64,000 nucleotides of DNA from Desmodus rotundus (lineage: Eukaryota > Chordata > Mammalia > Chiroptera > Phyllostomidae): assembly GCF_022682495.2 (NCBI RefSeq), contig NC_071388.1, positions 83,763,073 through 83,827,072 on the forward strand, read 5' to 3'. Within the stretch, counting starts at the first letter, position 1. Each line of letters starts with the position of its first letter. The notes beneath the pieces were generated by a model, which did no database searches, was not told the DNA's origin, and saw only the letters and a list, made by a program, of their open reading frames with translations. This document shows, piece by piece, positions 1 to 12,262 of the stretch. Position numbers and translations under genes: made by a program.

Positions 1-1365
1 TAGAAGATATAGCAGAGTGAAAAGCTGGTACAGCACAATAAGTCCTGTGATAAGGGAATTTGAGATTTGAGAAATGTGAGAGGCTTCCCAGAGGAAACGG
101 ACTTGAAGATGAGTGGATTTAGTCTTTTGTGCTTGGCAGAAAGAGAGAGTCCTGTCCCTTGTGCCTCACTGTCACATATTACCTGGCTCAGTCAACTTCT
201 GAAGTATCCTAGGCTCCAAAAATCTACAGCCCTCTACCTATTCTTTTGATGCTCTTAACGAATAGACAATTTGGTTATCTTATTCATGTAATTGAATTGT
301 CCTCTAGAGAGCATCCAAATTTACATAGAGGAAGTGATTTAATACATTGGAATTTCCAAAATATAAAAGGGCGGATAAAAATGTCAATGCTCCAGTGCAT
401 CTGCCTATTCGCATTTACTATTTACTCTCATTTTACCATAAGTAGGACAGAGCTGCATGATACCCTGCTTCCTAAAGTTGCTCATCCCTGATGTAAATAC
501 ATACTAATATCATTCTCTAGATAAAAAATGTTAAGGGGGTCAATAATAATAGAGGCATAAAGTCAGAACGTATTTTAATTCCTGGTCCTCAGGAATTACA
601 TTAAGCTATATGGCTTCCCACAACCATGATTCTACCAATCAATTATACTAAGCATCTAACGGAAACAACCAAACCACAACATTAAAGTAACAAGTTTTTT
701 TGTTTAAGGCAATGAAATGAGAAACTTTAAAAACAGTTTATTATATATGAAAGCATGTGTTTCATAGAGATTTTTGTAGTATTTTGCAAGTATGAAAATA
801 TTAAATTTATCCTCAAATAATGACATAGTAGGCACATAAAAACCCACGTTTAGAAAGATAGACAAATAAGCAATGCATGCATTTACTTAACATCTATTCA
901 ACACTACATTCCAAGTACTGTTGCAGATATCTGTCAGTTCCCTAAGGTGCCTGCCCCCCGCCCCCAGAAAATGAGCTCTGTGTTGTGTAGAAATGAGACC
1001 AGTGTGCCTGAAATATGCTGGGAAAATAACACAGGATGAGCTTAGAAATGTAGGCTTGTCCTAAGTAGTTCGTGAACTCATAAGCCATGATACTCATTTT
1101 AAGAGTTAGTTGAACACTATCATAATCTAATTTATGTTTTTAAAACATCACTCAGATTGTTGACAGATTTACAGAGGACAAGTGTGAAATTAGGAACTAA
1201 TAAAGAGTCTTCTTACAGCAGGAGCTATTGGTAGCTTAGTTTACAGTGGTATCAGAGCTCATGGAAAAGAGAAGAGATTCCAACTAGTTTGATAGGTTTG
1301 AAAACAGTACTGGTTGGCAGCATGTGAAAGATACAGGAAGATAAGCCAAGGGTTTGAGTAGCTGA
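1..1365. other. AT-rich DNA, nothing recognised
   Basis: No gene or repeat family is recognised here. The short open frames (60-81 codons) have no visible domain and lie in AT-rich, stop-rich sequence, so they look like chance. A short C-run occurs near 954-966. Confidence 0.5.
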
Positions 1366-2000
1366 TTAGATAATATCATTTACTGAGCTCAAAAAGACAG
1401 AGCCCAGCATATCTGGGGAAAATGAATGGTTGTATTTGGCCATCTTGATTCTGAGATGCCCTTTAGACATCTGAGATGAAGCAGTTGGATATATAATCTG
1501 AAGATGAGAACTGTAGGAAAAATAGAAAATGAGAGAGAGATGGTATAAAAAGATTAGAGAGACAGGTATTAAGTTTTGGATACATTTCAATGTCTAATGT
1601 CTTGGTAGAAAAGAAGGCCAGCAGAGAAAGATTGATAAATAGCCAACAAAGTGGATAAATAGCGAGAACAATGAAGCCATGGACTTCCAAGAAGGAAGGG
1701 ATCATCAACTATGTTGAATGCTGCTGAAAAGTTGCATATGATGGGGTCTAGATAAGTGAGCACAGAATTTGGCATTAAGGAACCATTTGGTAATTTAATA
1801 AGCAATTTCAGTGGAGGCGTATGAAGTGTATCTGGAGTGGAGTGGGAAGATGAATGAATGTGAAGTGCTGGTGGGAAGAAGTGAGCATATAAACTCCTGA
1901 GAATATTTGCTATGAAAGAGCACAGAAATGGAAAGGCAGCTATAGCAGCATTGTGAAGTCAAAAGATTTTTTTTGTTTTGCATACGATTTTTGCTTGTGT
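1366..2000 (-). pseudogene. CR1/L3-type LINE reverse transcriptase remnant
   Basis: On the minus strand, pieces in shifted frames read like the reverse transcriptase of CR1-clade LINEs (L3 in mammals). Around 1690-1760 the reading FSAAFNIVDDPFLL resembles the family's LDLSAAFDTVDH-type motif A. Around 1440-1500 HLQIIYPTASSQMSKGHLRI resembles the segment after the YADD box (cLxxIxxWMxxxxLKLN). The upstream reading YASTEIAY near 1800-1830 resembles the HSTETAL segment. Order and spacing agree with one decayed domain read from about 1985 down to 1370. Several stops and frameshifts make it non-functional. Such elements stopped moving before placental mammals diversified. Sequence up to about 2160 may belong to the same copy. 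Confidence 0.7.
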
Positions 2001-2590
2001 GTGTTCAAGTTAACAAGGCATGATACTAAAGTGTATCATATATTCCTGGGAATCACACAAAAGAGGTGGAAATGTGAGGATTTTATGATTCAGGTAAGAG
2101 AAAGGATCAATGCAAGTGAAGTTCCCTAAGAAAAACAAGAGTAAAGGGTTCAGGATACAAGGCGATAGCTGGCCTTGTATAAAAGCAGGGGCTCTCTTCC
2201 CACTGCAAAAGCAGAAAGAAAAGAGTATGATACAAATGCAGAGTCTGGGATCTCCTCTAACAGTTTTCAAAATCAGTTAATTCTGAGGTAAAGGACCTTG
2301 GGTGAAGTGAAGCAGAGATACATTGTGTGAGCAGGGCTAGCTGCCTAAACTATAGAGGCCAAGTGCAAAATGAAAATGTGAGGGTCCTCATTGAAAAGGC
2401 AAGGAAAAATACTAAATATAAACTTTTCCTTTCTTTTGCTGTTTCTTTTTTTGAGTTGTCATTATGTGTTTTTTTGTTATTTAATGACACTCCAAGTAAA
2501 GTTAAATTATGAAATTATTAGCATGAATTTAACCATTTATTTTCATATTATACTATACCAGTTTTAACTGGAAGTATAAGAGGATGAGCT
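2001..2590. other. Unassigned AT-rich sequence, possibly more old LINE
   Basis: The stretch 2040-2160 may continue the neighbouring CR1/L3 copy, but the match is too weak to call. Nothing else is recognised. Confidence 0.3.
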
Positions 2591-3995
2591 CACTTAAAGA
2601 AGTACCAAAATTATACAATTTGCATTTCACAGCTAATCCCCAAAGGATTCTCACCCTGGATAGAATAGACAATGTAAACCGGACTCAGGAAGGTTGGAAG
2701 ACAGAAAACCGGGCCCTGTGGCCATGGACTCAGCAGGAGAAATGCTCCGCTGGAAACTGGGGTACTCCTGGGGCCAATGTAAACTGTTGCTTGTGCCTGA
2801 AGCCCCCTGCCTGCGACCCAGGGCATACTGGACAACCCTTCCTGCCAGCTGATAGGTGGACATGCTGCACCCAACTCATACTGTGACGGGCTCTGGGAAA
2901 GTCAAACCAGACAGACATCTCTTCCCATAGGCCTGCCACTTCAACCGTGCTGAACAGGCAATTCCCTGTCGTTAAAACCCCCACACATGCCAGAATGCAT
3001 CCCCAGCCCTCAGCGTACTGAGAGGGTTATCAGAGGGGGTTAGGGGCTTTTTCCCACTCATACATCGTCTCAGCCTGGTCTGGTCACCCTCTGAATACAT
3101 GGGTGACTGCCAGCCTAGGGTGGGATGGTTGCCCCCATGTCCCACCCTAAGTCCTTGTGTGGGGAGCAGGGCAACTGCAAACGAGGGCTTTCCTCAACCT
3201 ATACAACCCAGTAGCTGCCCAGAGAGAGAAAGCAGCAGTCTTCCTGGTGTGAGGAAGCTGGGCATAGGATGGTATGGCAAATGGTCTAGAACCTATTCCC
3301 AGGAGACAGAGAGGTGGGCAGGAGTTGGGTTAGGCATAACCTAAGACTCCAGTAACTCTATTATTTCATACAACATCACTTACAAAACCTAAGTCTAAGG
3401 TGACATCATTAACAGTTTTAAGAGAGTAACCACAGACCATTAAACTACAGTGGGGGTAGTGTTTCTGAGCATAGGGCTCTGTGTGTTTGCACTGGTTGGG
3501 TATCCGTGAAGATGATCTTGTGTGGAAGGGTTTGAAAGAGATCACTGTGCTAGGTGCAGGCTATGTTGGCTTACTCTTTGTGAAACCAAATCCACGAGTA
3601 TATCTAACTGAGAGCCATTTCTCCACGAAGCCCTAGAGTTTCTGCACATCTTGCAAGCAGAGGCACTTACTGCCAGTGCAAGATTGTCTTTTCAAGGATG
3701 TTTGTGTAGTGAACAACATTGAAAGACAGAGTGTATCTTTAAGCAAAGAGGAAGATCGCTTTTCCCCATTGTAAAAGATCCAGGCTCCCTAAACTCAGGT
3801 TTTGTCTCCTGGAAGCAGCTCATGATGTGTGCAGCCGCCGTCTGGCCCCCCACATCATGTCTCCCTGCGGGACCTGGAGCTTAGAGAGTTGACAAAAAAT
3901 AAAATAAATAAAATGCTGATACTCTGGCTACCAGTTAGTCTGTCATTCATCTCTGCCCCAGGAATCTCCTGCCTTTGAACAGCATCCATTAAAGT
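2591..3995. other. GC-rich block of unknown origin, possibly LTR-retroelement derived
   Basis: Base composition rises sharply against the AT-rich surroundings, most clearly at 2680-3340. A 100-codon plus-strand frame (2584-2886) has no domain I recognise, and stops follow in all frames. Near the right end, AATAAA-type signals sit at about 3897-3915 and are followed by a short CT-rich stretch ending about 3985. That resembles the R-U5 end of an LTR. I cannot assign it to a family. An ancient processed pseudogene is the main alternative. Confidence 0.35.
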
Positions 3996-4689
3996 TTGGC
4001 AAGCTAACTTCTTATCTTGCAAATAAGTAGAAATACCACTTCATGATGCATTTTCTCTAGTTAGATACTCTCTGATAAAGACTTTCCAGGAATAATTAAA
4101 TTTGCAAAACACCCGAAAAATTCAGGTCATTGTCATTCTCCTGTTGGTAGATATAGTAAGTGAAAACACATTGACTGAGGGGAGAAAAAACCATCTGGTT
4201 TGTAAAACAGTGATTCGCAAAGTGGGCTTCATTGGCTCATAATCAATGGTATATACATACACATAAAATCGCCTTATGGTGGTATAAGTTCAAAGAGATG
4301 TTGCTTTACTGCAAAAATTCTAAGATCCTCTAATAAAAATGTCTGCAATTTTTTCATATGCTTCATCAATAATAATTTATCCCCACTATATGTGTATGTA
4401 TTCATACATAAATTGAATAATTGCACTATTTTGTCGTTATTTGCATTATAAAATACACAAAAATAAAAACACATATAAAATATTTAAAAATGTTTAAGAA
4501 AGCGTTCCGGAGTTCCCTTCCTACCTTCCACTGAACTATCTTGCGCACGTTGATGCGGACAGTCCCCGTTTGAAGAACGCTGCTTTCATGTCTTCACATG
4601 CACTACGAGTCTGCAAAAGGGAGACATTATGTTCAGAGTTGCTTGAACACATATGACCATGGAAGATTTTTCTTTTCTTCCTCATATAA
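3996..4689. other. AT-rich DNA, nothing recognised
   Basis: The sequence has low complexity in places, notably at 4430-4500, and no feature I can support. A CAGTGATTCGCAAAGTGGGC-like start near 4208 hints at a hAT terminal sequence, but no matching end was found. Confidence 0.35.
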
Positions 4690-4876
4690 AGGCAATTTTT
4701 TAATTGCTTTGAGAGAGAAAGAGAGAAAGAGAAACATTGATGGGTTGCATTCTCGCATGAGCCCAGACAGGTGAGTGAAACCACAGCCTGGGTACGTGCC
4801 CTGACCAGGAACTAAACCCGCAACATTTCAGTCCACGGGACAACACTTCAACCAATGAGCCACACTGGCCAGGGCT
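4690..4876 (-). repeat. Ves SINE (tRNA-derived), minus strand
   Basis: On the minus strand the element starts CCCTGGCCAGTGTGGCTCAT near 4876, which is the tRNA-like promoter head of bat Ves SINEs. A diverged B-box region and a GCCCTG repeat unit follow, then the GA-rich body (seen as GAGAGAGAAAGAGAG at about 4711-4732). Length of about 190 bp fits the family. The head is mutated at many sites, so this is an older copy. The tRNA resemblance is the family's origin, not a working tRNA gene. Confidence 0.85.
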
Positions 4877-6420
4877 GAAAGTTTGTACTTTTTTAAATTC
4901 TACTTAATCTTCTAAGATGAAAGCTTCTCAGAATGCACTTTAAAATCCTGATCTCTCAGCCAGAGGTTGCAGACTCCAGATTTTCAAAATTCTGGTGGCC
5001 CAAAGCTGTTTCATTCTTTTCAGTTCAGTTTACACTACTTTATTCAGCAATGTAGTTAGCCTCCGGTTTACCTAATCTTCAGTGTACTGTTTTGCACTAC
5101 AAATCTCCCTTACTTACTCATCTATCTAACATATAAAGTTCTTTTAGTTTTCTACTGCAACTTGGATTGGTTTTAAATACCACACGAAGCTTAGTGGGAA
5201 GCTTCATGGCCTTAGAGGAGCATAATTTCTTCAGAATGAGGAGATACTTTTGGCCAGAGTAATAGGTAATAGCTTGCTTGAATTGGACCTAAACCAAATG
5301 GTTATGCAAGGTAAGAGAATCTTTAATTCCTCTCCCCATGTCATTGTAGGATTATTTGTGCCAAAAGACATGATCCCCAGATTATTTATGATATTCATAT
5401 TCAAGAGGATTATAGCTTCAGCTCATAGCCAAGTTTGAGGAAGACAGGTTGTTGGCTGATATAATAATTAAAGAATAAGAGACATTAATTTGTCATTTCT
5501 CTTTCTTCACCAACCCCAGAGATTCAAATATTTCACACAAATTAAAAATGTTAAGTTTACTCCAAAGTTATCTTATTACATTTAAAATCATCTAAAAGGA
5601 AAATATAATTTAAATATCTCAGAAATTCTTATAAGGGTAAATTAAGCATTGCAGAATACAATAACTGAATCATATTAAGCCAGTGTAATTTGCATTTCTT
5701 CTGTGAATTAGTGAAAAGAGATGGAAGAAGAAAGAAATTATATAAACAACATTAGTGCCTTCTTTCACTTAAAATGTTTTTAAATATTAGCCAGAAAAGG
5801 GAAACACTTTGCAAACTTTAGTGGCAACTGGAATGGTATTGACCTCTGTTCTCTTCCCACAGGGAGAGAACGGATGAGAGAATAATTGATTTCTTCCAAG
5901 AGGAACCATCACCCATGGCTCTCGCTGTTCTTATATATTATTAATCAGGAACAAAGAAGTTTCCTAAAGGAATTTTTTGATTCTCTTGAATCTTAAAAGT
6001 GTATTTGAAAGCATTAGTTATTAAATTTCAAAATTGTATGACATAAAAAATAAGATATTTAAATAGTTGAGCAACAGAGGGTAAGGTAGACATAAATCGT
6101 CCATCATAAGTGTTTTTAGCGCATAGACAGATTTTTTTCTCAAAACTTTAAAAGTTAAGAGGCTCTGCTTGGTACTTTCTAATTTAACCTAGCACTTGAG
6201 CTGAAAAGCTATAGGAAAAATACCTGAAAGGAGGAGGCATAGCTAGTGACTACGGTGATAAATATGCAGTTTCATACTTAAAAAACAATCAGTGGACTTG
6301 CATTGGAATTTAAATGGTTCCTGTTACACTCAGTAGGATTTCAGAAGCAGTGTGAAATCTTATCATCTTAACGGCACATATGCTCTCTCTGTGTTTCAGT
6401 AAGAACATTCATCTGTATCT
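4877..6420. other. AT-rich DNA, nothing recognised
   Basis: I see no gene, repeat family or unusual composition in this stretch. One 62-codon frame (5250-5438) has no visible domain. Confidence 0.4.
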
Positions 6421-6480
6421 GTCCATACACATATATTTTATATATATTATAAATATATAGACACTTAATATATATACTTT
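6421..6480. repeat. AT-rich low-complexity tract
   Basis: Alternating TA/AT runs interrupted by short C-containing units lie directly left of a Ves SINE, in the kind of AT-rich target such insertions prefer. Confidence 0.7.
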
Positions 6481-6485
6481 TTAAA

Positions 6486-6701
6486 TGATTTTATTTATTT
6501 ATTCTTAGAGAGAGGGGAAGGAAGGAGGAAAGAGAGGGAAACATTGATGTAAGAGAGAAACATCTATTGGCTGCCTCTCATATGCCCCTGCTTCTGGGAA
6601 CAGAACCTGCAACCCAGGCATGTGCCCTGACAGGGAATTGAACCAGTGACCTTCTGGTTTGTGGGACAATGCCCAACTACCCGAGCCATACTGGTCAGGG
6701 A
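6486..6701 (-). repeat. Ves SINE (tRNA-derived), minus strand
   Basis: Minus-strand Ves copy. Its head, at the right end, reads CCCTGACCAGTATGGCTCGG. It is followed by the TGTCCCACAAACCAGAAGG segment, the CATGCCTGGGTTGCAGGTTC second box, and a CTCTCTTTCCTCC body with a TAAATAAATAAAAT tail at 6486-6505. It is about 215 bp, close to full length. AT-rich sequence flanks both sides, but I could not fix a clean target duplication. Confidence 0.9.
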
Positions 6702-8460
6702 TATACATATTCTTTAAAAATATAGTTAATAAAATATTTTAATGAACAACATATACTTTTAAAAAATTGTGTTGCAGTGAGAACAGGATCTAATATTCCC
6801 CTTGAAGCTTCCGTCACACTATTTTTGTGGGACTCTACTTTTGGCAGCCTTAGATGGTCCAGGACGGAGAATTACATAAGGTAGAGCTACTTGTCTAGAA
6901 CAAAGTGCAAACACGGGAAGGAAGCAAGAAACTGGTTGTTGAACACTAAGACTTATTCTCTTTTGAGCTATTGATAGTGTAACCAACACTTTAAAAGATT
7001 AAAGATGTATTTATTGAAAGGTAGAACACTGGCTGTGTCTGTTTTTGCTGCTAGGATGGTGACTAAATTAAGAATTGGATTGCAAGGTATGAAGTTTATT
7101 AATAGCACGGGAGAAGCAAATAAGCAGAAAGAGATTACAAAACAGTGCTGATGGTAGTTAGCACAAAATATTAACCCCTACACCCCTCTCCTCAAAGCCA
7201 AATTCAATGTTGAACATTTGGAAACAGAAGAAACTAATAAATTTGCTCAGCTCTCCTAAAGTGAGGAAAATGCAAAGCTATGTAAATACTGTGGAAATGA
7301 TAAAGACAGAAGGCAGACCAATGGGCTCACGAGTTAGCTGACATGAAGACTCACAGAGAGAATAATGCAGTTCCAAGAACCATGAATAACACTGACTGGG
7401 CCTCCGAGGAATAATGTATGACAGTTCAAACACTGAACACCTTGACTTGAGTTTCTTTATTTCACAGAGAGATGTCGAACCTGAATGTACCAATATTCAT
7501 TTTCCCCTTTACCCAGCTCTGTAGCCACAAACGAGGTTCCATCCCTAATATTAGAATGCATGTTCACGGTTATATAACTCATGAATTTGGCAAGGTTGGT
7601 CCCATGTCTCCGTGTTTGAAAGAGCATCTCAGTAATCCAGACTCCAATCACTATCAATGCAGAATGGCCATGTTAACCTAGGCAGGCCTAACTTTATTTC
7701 ATCTCAGCATAACTACATTTCTGCTGATGAATTAAATAGCATAATGCTTTTTCTGGTTGTGTTTTAAGGTTGTGCCCTAGAGAGAAATTCAAGAATCAGC
7801 TTAGTCGTCAGAGGTGCATTTCCTAGCCTGCATTTGATTGAATGTGTTCTGTCCACAAAGTGCTTTGAAGCAAAGATGATAGGTAATATATAATAATTAA
7901 ACAGAATTATACTGGGGCACTTAGGGCGGAAAACAAAAGAAACCTGACCATGTGTCGATATTGCCATCCGACCTTATACAAAATATTGTCAATAAGAGCA
8001 GATTCAACTAGTTACTGTTATTAACATAGGCAAAAATCAATCATTTGTAGAAATGACTTTTTAAATATTTATTTAATTATCAGGTTTTGTATCAAAAGTA
8101 TCCAGATTCATTAATTTTCCTTCACTTCAGGTTTTATGCCATTTAATCTTGTATATTAATAGCACTAAGTTATTTTCTTTCAACAAATTGAAATCGCTCC
8201 CAATAATGCTGGTAACCTCTGACAGGATGAGACAAGAAACAACCTGCTGATATCAGTCAACCCAGAGAATTATTGGAGATGATAGTAAATTATGGTTTAA
8301 CCCACTAAGTTTTTGGGTGACCTTTATATATGAAACCTAGCATGGAAAATAATAACATTTTAAAATTTGGTCAAGATTTCCAACTCTTTCACATTAAAAA
8401 CAAAATGTGACCAGAAAAAAAATAATATTAGAGCTCAGTTTCCATAAAAAAATCATGTCA
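6702..8460. other. AT-rich DNA, nothing recognised
   Basis: No recognisable gene or repeat. Short overlapping frames at 7278-7681 on both strands have no domain features. Confidence 0.4.
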
Positions 8461-8464
8461 CATT

Positions 8465-8490
8465 CACACACACACACACACTCACACACA
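8465..8490. repeat. (CA)n microsatellite
   Basis: Thirteen CA units with one CT interruption. A simple sequence repeat likely to vary in length. Confidence 0.9.
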
Positions 8491-8519
8491 AAAGGTTATC
8501 AAATGGAGGTAAGTTATCC

Positions 8520-9070
8520 ATTAAAAGAATAATAAATACAAACAAGAGTGTTCATCCCAATTGTCCATCCCATGTATAAACAAGGATATTGCAAAGTTAG
8601 GAACATGCTGAAGACCTGAGCAATGAGGCATTCTCACAAATAATCAGAGGGAATAAACTGAAACAACATTTGTGAAGGCAAATATGTCAATATCAAAATT
8701 TATCGTATGTTTTTAATCTAGTAATTCTCTTATTAAGTATTTGTCTGATAGAAAGACTAAAATATATAGCCTAATATACAATCAATATATATAGGTTATT
8801 AATTGTAGCATTGTATGTAATAGTTAAAAGCTGAAAAGAAAGTCTAAATACCTGTGTATTAGAAAATGAACACATAATTTATAGGGAAAATCCTTATTAG
8901 GCGTAAGTTTACAATACAAATGAACAAATCACTGTATCTCTGAAGTGGACTAACGAGGGTGGAGAGGCACGCTGTGAAAGAGCACAAACTAAAGCAAGTG
9001 GTTGATACTATCTGCAGGAAAGTCGTACATGCCTTTTATTGATTTTGCATATAAAATTTTAAAAAGGATT
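8520..9070 (+). repeat. Ancient L1 (L1ME-like) 3' part
   Basis: The order of segments follows the 3' part of old mammalian L1 ORF2. There is a run resembling ATTCTCTTATTAAGTATTTG..., then the 'cattgtatgtaatagttaaaagctgaaaa' region (8808-8838), then the tail around 9040. Many stops interrupt it. The identification rests on pattern recognition of a diverged copy. Confidence 0.5.
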
Positions 9071-9100
9071 ATAAGAAATTTACAGAACAGATGGGGCGGG

Positions 9101-9764
9101 TGAACAATATACTAGACCCCCCTTTTCCTCTGGGGGTTCCTCCCCATACTAGGTTCTCTTTGCCCACCGCCAGAGGAAAGATGTCTCTCAATGCCAGAAA
9201 TTAGTGAAAAGGAAAGGAATTATTATTTATTTAAAAGTTATACAGACTAAAGTTCTTTAGAATACCCACAAACACACACAGTCCTTCCCTCTCCCTGTGC
9301 CCAGTCCAGGGTACCGTATCTCACGGAAGAAGTAGAAGTCTGTGGTTCAGGCTCCCTGGCACCGTCAGCTGTGTCGCCATCACGATCTCCAGTTAATCCA
9401 AAGCCATTCCGCATCCTCTCATGGCCCACCAGCAAGAGTCCTTTCACCCCTCTTTGTCCAGGCAATGTCTCTCCTGCTGCCTAAGCCACACAGCAAAAGG
9501 GAGCACCCCGAAGTCTTGTGGTCCTAACTCTCGTTCAAGCCGCATGGTCCCAAAAAGAGATGCCAAATGGCTGCTGAGCCTGGGTTTAAATCCCAGCGCC
9601 AATCTTCCTCTGCAGCCCCATTGCCAGCTCCTCCCACAACTGGCCACAGCTGCCAGCATTCCAGGCCAGTGGCCCTGTGGTGTGGAGCCAATTATTTCCA
9701 AGCTCTTCTAGACCCCATTACAAATCTTTATTTGGGGCCCCCCTCTTGGCTCCACCCTGTTACA
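9101..9764 (-). repeat. Probable LTR (solo), minus strand
   Basis: This GC-rich unit reads on the minus strand from TGTAACAGGGTGGAGCC (right end) to ...TTGTTCA (left end), so it has TG...CA ends. An AATAAATAATA polyadenylation-type signal lies near 9220-9233, about 120 bp from the presumed U5 end. A GGGATTTAAACC TATA-like stretch lies near 9585. These fit an LTR with U3, R and U5 in order. No retroviral interior adjoins it, so it is likely solo. No target duplication was found, so the edges are approximate. The frames inside on both strands are shadows. Confidence 0.5.
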
Positions 9765-10840
9765 AAACCATTAAAGCCATTAATGTTGTAACTTGGTGAG
9801 TGAGATGGGAAAAGAGGAGAAAGAAGAGATAAAGTTACTATTCATATTACACACTTATAGTATTTGTTTTTAATTGTTATATGCATGGACTACTTTATTT
9901 TATCAATAGGTATTGATAAATATATATATATATATCAACATTATATACATGTATCAATACATTCCATGTTTATGAATTGATCCTAGCACTTTCTGATGTA
10001 TTTACTTCTTTTTCTCACATACCTCTTGTCATGGTTTCCATTAGGTAGATAAGGGTTTTTAGAGTATCTCTCTTAATAAAACTTAATGAATGTTATTACA
10101 ATTCTTACCAATCTATTAGAAAGATAATATAAATGTATGTACTTTTGAAACAAGAATTTTACTTTTAAAACTATAGTCTAAGTAAATGTTTTGTAAATGA
10201 TAGCTTTATCAATTAGGATGTGAGGAAATCAATTGATCAGAAATCAACATCTTATAGAAAAAATATAAGAATAGAATATAATGGAATAAAACAGAAGTAA
10301 AATGGAAAAAAATCAAAGTTCATCAGATGTAGAAATAGTGAGTAGTGTACTGGGTAACTTTAACATGTTTTTGATTTTGATGAAGACATATGTTTAAGAT
10401 CTTCCCTTTACATATTGGACTATCACAAAAGCAAGAACGCAAAGCTACCTTGCTAGAGATTAAGACTCTTGGCTGGATAAACTGTTTGCTTTACATATTT
10501 CAAGACTATATTACTTGGTGCTGAATGAGAACCTAAAGCTCTAACAATGAGAAATAGCTTAATAACTTACTAAATCTCAATTGTGGGTGCCCTTTACAGA
10601 GTTGAAGTCACAAGGAAACTAGATAAACTGTATTCCAAAAGATAGCAAGTCCCTTTGAAAAGTAAAACACGCAGTTCCATTTTACAGAGAGCAAGCTAGG
10701 AAGAGACATAGAAGGCGGGCAGTCTTCATAGAAGCAAGTAAAAAGAAATCAACTGAAATTCAACAAATTAACGAAGACTCAATGTGAGCCAGTGTAACAA
10801 TTTAGAACACTTGGGAACTTGAGATACAAGGGGATTTCTC
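9765..10840. other. AT-rich DNA with a (TA)n tract
   Basis: A short (TA)n run occurs at about 9919-9935. Otherwise no gene or repeat is recognised. Confidence 0.4.
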
Positions 10841-10849
10841 ATCCCCTGG

Positions 10850-11290
10850 CCAGATAGTTTTCGCAGGCCTTCATGGGATCCTCAAAGAAAATTGGGGGCA
10901 AGGTAGAAGATCTGTGAATGCACTGGGGTGGTGTGGACATCAAGAGTCAGCCTGGGTTTGAGAGTGGAGCAGCAGCACCTGGAGGCAGCATTCATGCTTC
11001 ACAAGTACAAGCTGGTGATTGGCTGCCCCATTATGGAACTTCTCTCATACAGGCAAAACCTGTCTGCTCTTACAGAAGGAGCAGAAGACCTCCCGTTCAC
11101 CAGGTCTTGCCATGGCACCTGGCAAGTACAGCCACCACAGGAGTGGGTCTGTAGTAACACAGGTGAAAGCCATCCGCCATTAGAAGAGAGATGCTCAGAT
11201 CCCTCTCTGATGCAGGTGGAGTTCACTGCAGCGAGGGAGGAGAGAAGTGGTTCAGAGAACATCCATAAGTAGGGAGAACTGGGTTCTAGG
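10850..11290 (+). other. GC-richer patch with 114-codon open frame, unrecognised
   Basis: Composition rises above the surroundings and a plus-strand frame stays open for 114 codons (10928-11272), overlapped by a 78-codon frame and an 87-codon antisense frame. I do not recognise a domain, signal peptide or repeat family. No AATAAA or poly(A) follows, so it does not look like a fresh retrocopy. It could be an old exon-derived pseudogene, an LTR fragment or a regulatory element. Confidence 0.25.
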
Positions 11291-11398
11291 GGAGGAGGAG
11301 GAATTCTGAGAAAGTCTCACCATTACACTTTACTTGAAATGTCATAATAATATTTGAAAGTAGACTCATGAATTCAAAGTTTATATTGTAAATACTAG

Positions 11399-11594
11399 AG
11401 TGTGCTTTCTTAACCTTGGCACTATTGACATTTTGAGCCAGATGATTTCGTTGTGAAGGCCTGACCTTGCAATCATAGGATGTTTAGTAGGACCCCCGAC
11501 CTCTGTGGTCTAGACGCCAATGGCATCTTCCAGCTGTGACAGCCAAAGGGGTGTCCAGGTACAGCCAAATGTTCACAAACATTGAGAACCACTG
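11399..11594 (-). mobile_element. MER20 (hAT-Charlie non-autonomous DNA transposon)
   Basis: The full unit reads on the plus strand from a mutated 'tttcttaaccttggcactattgac' start to AAACATTGAGAACCACTG. These are the two ends of MER20 in reverse orientation. The middle carries the family's GTTTAGTAGGACCCCCGACC and AGACGCCAATGGCATC segments. Length of about 196 bp is close to the usual 220. MER20 moved in early placental mammals. Confidence 0.8.
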
Positions 11595-11615
11595 GCCCGG
11601 ATCAACCCTAGGAGG

Positions 11616-11630
11616 TAGATAGATAGATAG
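11616..11630. repeat. (TAGA)n short tandem repeat
   Basis: About four TAGA units just right of the MER20. Confidence 0.8.
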
Positions 11631-12084
11631 GGCATAACCATTGGCTGATAAAGAAGAAAATATTGAATTATGAAAAATAATCAGTTTTAAAAAGAGACAG
11701 GAAAGAGAAAAATAACAGATGGATCAAAAAGAAAATAAATAATGATATAGTATACTTAAATAATCTAAGCACACCAAACACAAGAATTCTGTTTTCACTT
11801 AATTTCAAAGCACCTTTCAAATTTGGCACATTTGGTATTTAAGATGTTAGTGAAGGCGTGGCACCTGACCCTCATTCCTGACCTCCTTGTTTTCTTCCTT
11901 GTAAAGGTCCCCAGCTCACAATAACTGCCTCGTGCATCTACCTCACCTTTTGAAGTTGACCGCTTTTCACCAAGAATTCAGAGCTTAATATTGTATTATC
12001 CATCAAAAAAGTGTTTTGTTAATTAAGTGCTTTATTTACACTGGGTTCTCTTCTTAAGATGAATTTTGACATTTCATCATCTGC

Positions 12085-12262
12085 TTTTCCCACAGGATCC
12101 ACACAGAGCTTCACTGAGGGCAGGGCTCTTAGTTGCTTCTGTCTCACAATGATATTCAAGGCATTAGGACAGGGCCTGGAACAGTGCCTGGAACAGTGCC
12201 TGGAGCCCAGCGCTTAAGGAAAAAAAATTGTTAAGTACATGAATGATTGAATGTATATAAGA
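12085..12262 (+). repeat. L2 LINE 3' end
   Basis: The reading GAGGGCAGGGCTCTTAG ... GGACAGGGCCTGGAACAGTGCCTGG ... GAATGATTGAATG matches the conserved L2 tail (gagggcaggga, cctggcacagtgcctgg, gaatgaatga). A local tandem duplication repeats GCCTGGAACAGT (12173-12198). Only the tail survives, as is usual for L2. Confidence 0.7.

Noticed and set aside
9247..9711. Overlapping 72-96-codon frames on both strands
   Set aside because: They lie within the probable LTR. Overlap on both strands without domain features fits GC-rich non-coding sequence.
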